Shown here piece by piece: positions 6,816-11,002 of a stretch of DNA of 11,002 nucleotides. Position numbers and translations under genes: made by a program. Position 1 is the stretch's first letter. Each line of letters starts with the position of its first letter. The stretch spans positions 1 through 11,002 of the forward strand of contig JALLBK010000670.1 of the NCBI GenBank assembly GCA_036940085.1, written 5' to 3'. A model generated the notes under the pieces. The model made no database searches, was not told the DNA's origin, and worked only from the letters and a program-made list of their open reading frames with translations. The stretch comes from Discostella pseudostelligera. Lineage: Eukaryota > Bacillariophyta > Thalassiosirophyceae > Thalassiosirales > Thalassiosiraceae.

Positions 6816-8498
6816 ATGGACCATCTCCGATCTCCGACAATGACCATGGCGGCCGCAACGCAACATCATCCTGCGCAAGGACCAGGACACGTCCTCTACA
6901 TCGATCACGCCAATCACCTCACTCCACTCACTCTAGCCTATCATGCCACTGCGTCGCGTCATCTCACGTCTGGGCGATCAGATGTCATCCCTCCGTCGAC
7001 GACGGTAGAAGTCGATTCTGTGTACTGTCCGCAATGTTTGGCGTATGAGGCGGCGTCGGCCACATCGGGTGTCTGTCACAAGGAGCATGGTGGTTGCAAG
7101 AGCTGTCCCATATGCTTCAGCCCACTATCGATATCGATCGATGAGACTACAGCTTCTGAATCTGAATCGAATAATAGTCGACTCATTTGCCATTATATCT
7201 GCGGTTATTGTCGGTGGTCTTCGCGAGAATGTGGTGTAACATCCAACGCCGATAAATTGCTCGAGCACGCATCAACATCTGATGAAATCGAAGAAAAGCA
7301 GAAACACAAACAGAGAGGATTGGCTATTGTGGAAATATCCAAACAATTGGATTTATGTTTACAACAACAAATATCGGAAAGGAACAAAGTTGGAGATGCA
7401 CTATTCGATTCCATAACCAAAATGTGGGCACAGAGAGAGGAAGAAGAAAAGCAAAAACATCGCATGAAGATTGGGATATCTATTTCGATCAACCGTGATG
7501 TTGATAATAGGGGATCAAATTGGTCTTTGGAAATATTGGAACAAACTCTTATGCAAAAGAAGAATGCGCTGAACTCGTCAAACACCGACCGCGTAGTGGA
7601 GACAGGTAGAGAAGACATTAAACCACGCCATGCCAATGTAACTTCCTCAAATCAGTTACCTACACCGCAACAAATGGCTGCTCAAATGACTATCACCACC
7701 ACCACACCTCAATCTCGCTCTGACTTGTTACCGCTTCCTGTAAACTACCGAGCACGGGTGAGTCGTCGATGCCGCGCGGAATTGGCTGCAGGCAGAACGG
7801 GCATACTGATGAAACCGAAACAAAATCCACTCGATGGGGATACTAGCTTACGATCGGGGCATGGACAATGGTGGATGAAGGATTCAAGTGCCGTCCATGT
7901 CGTGCCAAATGTACAGTTGCAACGGGTGGGAGCGGACGTCACCAGGCACAAGTATGCAGCTCTCCTGAAAGTGAAGAATCCAACTTTGAATATGATTCGG
8001 CTTCGACTTGTGGGACCTTCATGTTGTGAACTGATTGACCAAACTGAACTTCAAAATGTCCTTGTAAATCCATTCACTGAAACATTTGTTCGAGGTCGCC
8101 ATTGCTCTCCCGATGCCACTGCATCCATCGCTCCTACAGAATTCATTGTCCTGCATCCTGCCGATGATCCATTTTTAGACATCAGAAAAGACCGGTCGGG
8201 TGATCCGTTGGACGTGAAAGATTGGGATGCGATGAAAGCATTATCCTCGGGCAATTGGGATAAGTCACAATTTCGGATAGTCGCCACAGAAGGGGATACA
8301 GCGTGGGTTGAGGTTTTACTTTGCAATGCAACCCCCGTGACGAACGCTTTGTCTGAATCGGATTATTTGGCAGTGCCATTTGCATTGCAGATCGAGGTAG
8401 GGAACGGCTCATGGGAAGCATCGCTTATCAAAAGGCAAGATTTACCGGAAGAAGAATCAGATTTGGTCACTCTAAATTTGGTCGCATTGATGGGCTAA
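6816..8498 (+). CDS. DCTN4: Dynactin subunit 4 (p62) family protein
   Basis: Dynactin p62 sits in the pointed-end complex of dynactin, the cofactor of cytoplasmic dynein. From the ATG at 6816 the protein has 560 residues, somewhat longer than human p62. Recognisable parts are HVLYIDHANHLTPL near the start, the cysteine-rich block VYCPQC (C71, C74), CHKEHGGCKSCPIC (C87, C94, C97, C100) and CHYICGYCRWSSREC (C125, C129, C132, C139), then a charged low-complexity middle. Next comes RVSRRCRAELAAGRTGILMKPKQNP, aligning with the RCRKC...KPEF...KFKI stretch of human p62, and VPNVQLQRV...ALLKVKNPTLNMIRLRL. The first zinc-binding pair of human p62 (CRYC) and the later RCRKC pair are not kept. Starts at 6687, 6840 and 6846 (ACCATGG) are also possible; I favour 6816 or 6846 because the upstream stretch looks like promoter. 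No intron is needed. A centric diatom with flagellate gametes would fit. Confidence 0.8.
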   Translation: MDHLRSPTMTMAAATQHHPAQGPGHVLYIDHANHLTPLTLAYHATASRHLTSGRSDVIPPSTTVEVDSVYCPQCLAYEAASATSGVCHKEHGGCKSCPICFSPLSISIDETTASESESNNSRLICHYICGYCRWSSRECGVTSNADKLLEHASTSDEIEEKQKHKQRGLAIVEISKQLDLCLQQQISERNKVGDALFDSITKMWAQREEEEKQKHRMKIGISISINRDVDNRGSNWSLEILEQTLMQKKNALNSSNTDRVVETGREDIKPRHANVTSSNQLPTPQQMAAQMTITTTTPQSRSDLLPLPVNYRARVSRRCRAELAAGRTGILMKPKQNPLDGDTSLRSGHGQWWMKDSSAVHVVPNVQLQRVGADVTRHKYAALLKVKNPTLNMIRLRLVGPSCCELIDQTELQNVLVNPFTETFVRGRHCSPDATASIAPTEFIVLHPADDPFLDIRKDRSGDPLDVKDWDAMKALSSGNWDKSQFRIVATEGDTAWVEVLLCNATPVTNALSESDYLAVPFALQIEVGNGSWEASLIKRQDLPEEESDLVTLNLVALMG

Positions 8499-8613
8499 TA
8501 ATTTAGTGTCTATAATCAATGCGCGACGCGTTCTCTCAAATAGCAATACATCGACGATCCACAACACCTTTGATCACCTACTACGTAATCTATGTCTATT
8601 TGACTGCTCAGAC

Positions 8614-9387
8614 TCATATCAAGAGAAAATTCTCAACATTTCCCAGCGGCATGGGTAAGCCATCTCTTGCTTGCTGTCGACACTTCCGGAGTAAAATGTA
8701 CGAAAAGGGAACCCAGCAGCGTATTGGAGTTGTATTGTCACGCTCATCTACTGATTTTTTGCTCTCCTTTTCAACATTTCCTTTGCGTTCTATGTATTGA
8801 TGCTTCGATTCCCCTTCTATTTTGGCTCCATGTTTTGCATCTGATTCACCAGCATCATCATGCTTGATGTCTTTGATAATTTGAACAGGTTCATATTGAT
8901 AGATTTCTTCATCTTCAACTTCTTTTTCCATATCAGGAGAGGAGTGTTGTGCTTCATTATCTATGTCAGTCTGCTCGATAGTAGGTAATGGTACCTCGCT
9001 AGCCGGATTTGGAAACGCATCAATGACTGCACCCAATCTTGGATCATCCGGTAGGTTGATGTTGAATGCATTGTTTTGCAGCTCGTTGCTCTCACGGAGA
9101 ACTTTGACAAGGACGAGAAGAAATAATGTATTGAAACCTAATAGGAAGACAATCGTCATCCCCACTGCACTCCACACATGGGGTTTGTGATGCGATGAAC
9201 CCATCGGCTTACTCTGCCGTACACTCTTATCCCCCGATGAGCCGGCTTGCATCGAAGAGGGGTAATCTCTAGATGTAGGCAGCACCCACGACGTTTGGCC
9301 AGAGACCGGTTCATGAAAGTACTCTCGGCCAGATTTCGGATCCTGGTAGGCATACCACGAGATAGTACTCCCGTCACCACTACTCAT
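8614..9387 (-). CDS. WW-domain protein with one transmembrane segment
   Basis: I do not recognise a named family. The 257-residue protein begins with a WW domain (about residues 10-37): W11 in SWYAYQD, the G-R-E-Y-F turn, W34 in QTSWVLP and P37. WW domains bind proline-rich or phosphoserine-proline motifs. A Ser-rich linker leads to a strong hydrophobic span (about 72-94, VWSAVGMTIVFLLGFNTLFLLVLV) flanked by His and Lys. The rest is acidic and charged (EKEVEDEEIYQYEP, later Lys/Glu-rich) and probably disordered, ending in a short more hydrophobic tail (WVPFSYILL). There is no N-terminal signal peptide, so a tail- or type-anchored protein with the WW domain on the cytosolic side is plausible. 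The C-terminal 40 residues could be intron read-through. It converges on the dynactin gene with 115 bp between stop codons. Confidence 0.7.
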   Translation of the reverse strand: MSSGDGSTISWYAYQDPKSGREYFHEPVSGQTSWVLPTSRDYPSSMQAGSSGDKSVRQSKPMGSSHHKPHVWSAVGMTIVFLLGFNTLFLLVLVKVLRESNELQNNAFNINLPDDPRLGAVIDAFPNPASEVPLPTIEQTDIDNEAQHSSPDMEKEVEDEEIYQYEPVQIIKDIKHDDAGESDAKHGAKIEGESKHQYIERKGNVEKESKKSVDERDNTTPIRCWVPFSYILLRKCRQQARDGLPMPLGNVENFLLI

Positions 9388-10044
9388 GATGATGATGTAT
9401 CTTTGACCCCTGCGTGCAGAGTAATGTACGTGCTTCCGCCCAGATTCGATAACTACGAGTGGAAACGAGAGTTATTGGCTTATGATGATGGTGGTGGTGG
9501 TGATGTGTTGCTATCCTATCATTGTTTCGCGGGTGATGCAGTGATGCTTTTCTTGATACTGTTGCCGCTGTCGGTTATGGTTATGATGTGTGGCGGCGTC
9601 GACGATGACGATGAAGATGACCTCACCGTATCTTCATCATTTTTGGCGCGCCTAATTTGGCGATATTTGCTACGAAACGAATGTAACTGTTATCGCCATT
9701 AGGTCATGCTGATGCTTTTGAGGACGGAGGAGGTCGATAAGATGATCTATGAAACAATTTGATGATACGTTCTACCGAATATTGAATGTGATAATCATAA
9801 TTACGATGAATTAATATATTTGCTCTCCTCTGTTCGATATTGGTCGCCAATTGATCTACGATAACTTAGCATATTCATTTTCATGGATATCGAAGTAAAG
9901 CCGCTTCTGGTGAAGGTAATGCAAAAACAACCATGGATTAATGTGACTTCTTAGACTCTGAAATGATCATGCACGCCCTGTTGTTGCAAACTGTAAGAAT
10001 GGATATTCTTCTATGTCTCTCGTGGATCATCTTGATCCCCCCCC
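9388..10044. other. Largest intergenic region; no gene seen
   Basis: These 657 bp lie between the start of the WW-domain gene and the stop of U2AF35, so they should hold the promoter of the former and the 3' UTR of the latter. TTTTGGCGCGCC at 9641-9652 matches an E2F-type site (TTTGGCGC), and a second TTTGGCGA follows at 9656-9663. The middle (about 9780-9830) is AT-rich. A 10024-10038 inverted repeat and a C9 run (10037-10045) sit at the end of U2AF35. Open plus-strand frames here resemble no protein I know. Confidence 0.5.
9641..9652. promoter_or_regulatory. E2F-type site TTTTGGCGCGCC
   Basis: It contains TTTGGCGC, a full match to the E2F/DP consensus TTTSSCGC, and the palindrome GGCGCGCC. 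It lies about 255 bp upstream of the WW-domain gene start, in the right place for a promoter element. Binding is inferred only. Confidence 0.35.
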
Positions 10045-11002
10045 CTAGTCGCCCTCTGACCTCGAACGCGATCGACTCCGACTTCTACTCCTCGAACCAC
10101 CACTTCCCCCACCCCCTCCGCTCCCACCTCGCCTGCTGCTACTACTACCGCCTTTCCTCTCCCTCCTGCTTACACTACCTCCTCCACTACGATGCCGATC
10201 CTTTCGACTTCCACCATCCCTCCTACTATCGTCCCTACGCCTACGCTCCGCCCGTTCCATCTCCTCCCTACGTCGTTCCTCCTCCGCATCCTCTTCCATA
10301 TCACGAATGAGACATAATGGTACCGGTTTGATGTGCATAAAGTTGCAGAACCCACCACGGCGGCAGGTGTCTTCGTCGAAATCTCTGCATCCTGGACGAG
10401 GCAAAAGAAAAAGATGCACATTAATGGCGAGGATGAAGAAGAGTGAGCATGGATGTAGGTGAGGTGTCAAACAACTCAAGCATTAAAAATATCCAAAATA
10501 ACATGGATATTAGGATATACCAATGCATGAAATGCATCAACTCACTTGCTTCCCTAAAATCCGTCACCGGACTAAACTCCACCTCCAACCTCCTCCCATC
10601 ATAGTATCGTCCATTCATCACATTCAACGCATCCGCTGCCTCCTCCTCATCACTAAATTTCGCATACACATGTCCTACCATATGATCCCCCAAATTGTCA
10701 CACACATGCAATGCCTCAAGCACACCAAATTTCGACAACTCTTCAAAAAAATCTTCAAAGAAACACAAGAAATTCTCTGCCGCCTCCGCTTCATTGATCG
10801 AAATGGCATCCGTGCTCTTTCCCTCGAGTGCGGCCTTCAATTCCGCCTCGCGTGTAGGATGGCGGTAGGCATGCTTGATGAGTATAGTTTGGGAGAATGC
10901 AGGACGGTGATGCATTCGGGAGCATCGGTCAGCGTGACGACAGGCGCCGATTTTGAAGTAGAAGGGACAGTTGACCTTGTCCTCTTCGGTGCCGTGGATG
11001 CG
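10045..11002 (-). CDS. U2AF1: U2AF small subunit (U2AF35), 5' end outside window
   Basis: U2AF35 recognises the AG at 3' splice sites with U2AF65. The frame is open from the right edge: exon 11002-10546, then exon 10391-10045. The first CCCH zinc finger reads [20 protein letters not shown], nearly as in human ([20 protein letters not shown]), followed by FSQTI. The RRM/UHM carries FFEELSKFGVLEALHVCDNLGDHMVGHVYAKF and ends SPVTDFREA. The second CCCH finger CRDFDEDTCRRGGFCNFMH exists only after splicing. The tail is Arg/Glu-rich, then Gly-rich, ending in a short RS run (SRSRSRSRSRSRSEGD). Only about the first dozen residues are missing. The ATG at 10915 is internal. The human UHM motif RWF is RYY here. 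The C-terminal domain is intact to a TAG at 10045-10047. Confidence 0.93.
10392..10545 (-). other. Intron of U2AF35 gene (154 nt)
   Basis: Read on the minus strand, the donor GTGAGT follows GAA GCA A. A pyrimidine-rich tract (TTTTTCTTTTGCCTCGTCCAG) leads to the acceptor, and TGCTCAC (10450-10444) is a branch-site candidate. The join gives FREA-R-CRDFDEDTC, matching human FREACCRQYEMGEC. Confidence 0.88.

Noticed and set aside
6510..6917. 135-codon minus-strand open frame upstream of glutaredoxin
   Set aside because: It runs antisense through the divergent promoter and dynactin start, and its His/Ser/Val-rich sequence follows from the repeats there.
9247..9702. 151-codon plus-strand open frame
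   Set aside because: It begins inside the WW-domain gene on the opposite strand. Its Asp/Gly runs come from GAT-type repeats and no domain is visible.
9883..9954. 23-codon open frame (MDIEVKPLLVK...)
   Set aside because: Too short, with no conserved feature; it is expected by chance in a 650-bp gap.
9388..10044. tRNA or other small RNA gene in the largest gap
   Set aside because: GTTCGATAT at about 9833 recalls a B box but lacks the flanking consensus and no cloverleaf could be drawn.
10024..10045. GGATCA/TGATCC hairpin plus C9 run as a terminator
   Set aside because: The stem is only 6 bp and intrinsic terminators do not apply to nuclear genes; probably chance.
9963..10310. Proline/tyrosine-rich plus-strand open frame
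   Set aside because: It is the antisense shadow of the Arg/Ser/Gly-rich tail of U2AF35.

Overview
The window is nuclear DNA from a compact, gene-dense alga, most likely a diatom (stramenopile) and perhaps a centric one. The reasons are: short introns (about 83-157 nt) with GTRAGT donors and TACTAAC-like branch sites; eukaryote-only proteins (a U2AF small subunit, a dynactin p62 subunit, an HSPA13/STCH-type chaperone); and bipartite plastid presequences, meaning a signal peptide whose cleavage site is followed by Phe (AVA|F, NAA|F), the 'ASAFAP'-type signal of red-lineage secondary plastids. No bacterial operons, CRISPR arrays, insertion sequences or tRNA genes were seen.

Layout, left to right: 1-262, intergenic, with a duplicated G-box; 263-2137 (-), membrane-anchored HSP70-like protein of the HSPA13/STCH type; 2473-3303 (+), staphylococcal-nuclease-like nuclease with a Cys/His C-terminal module; 3361-4695 (-), aldo-keto reductase with three exons; 4918-5696 (+), plastid-type SmpB with two exons; 5863-6497 (-), plastid-type CPYC glutaredoxin with two exons, whose intron carries an N and a 73-bp duplication that looks like an assembly artefact; 6816-8498 (+), dynactin subunit 4 (p62); 8614-9387 (-), an unfamiliar protein with a WW domain and one membrane span; 9388-10044, the largest gap; 10045-11002 (-), U2AF35 splicing factor, two exons in the window, 5' end cut off by the window edge.

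The first seven genes strictly alternate in strand. This makes three divergent promoter regions (2138-2472, 4696-4917, 6498-6815) and three tight convergent ends (57, 166 and 115 bp between stop codons). The three divergent regions share a GGCGGGAA element, extended to AAATGGCGGGAA in three of four copies, always in the orientation of the plus-strand gene. The third region also holds a cluster of palindromic bZIP-type sites.

The genes are not one pathway. Three adjacent ones (aldo-keto reductase, SmpB, glutaredoxin) carry probable plastid-targeting leaders, the first less certain. The others serve ER proteostasis, nucleic-acid cleavage, dynein-dynactin transport and splice-site recognition. 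I see no new multi-gene system. The points most worth a second look are the shared promoter element, the N-marked duplication, the two possible N-termini of the nuclease, and the WW-membrane orphan.
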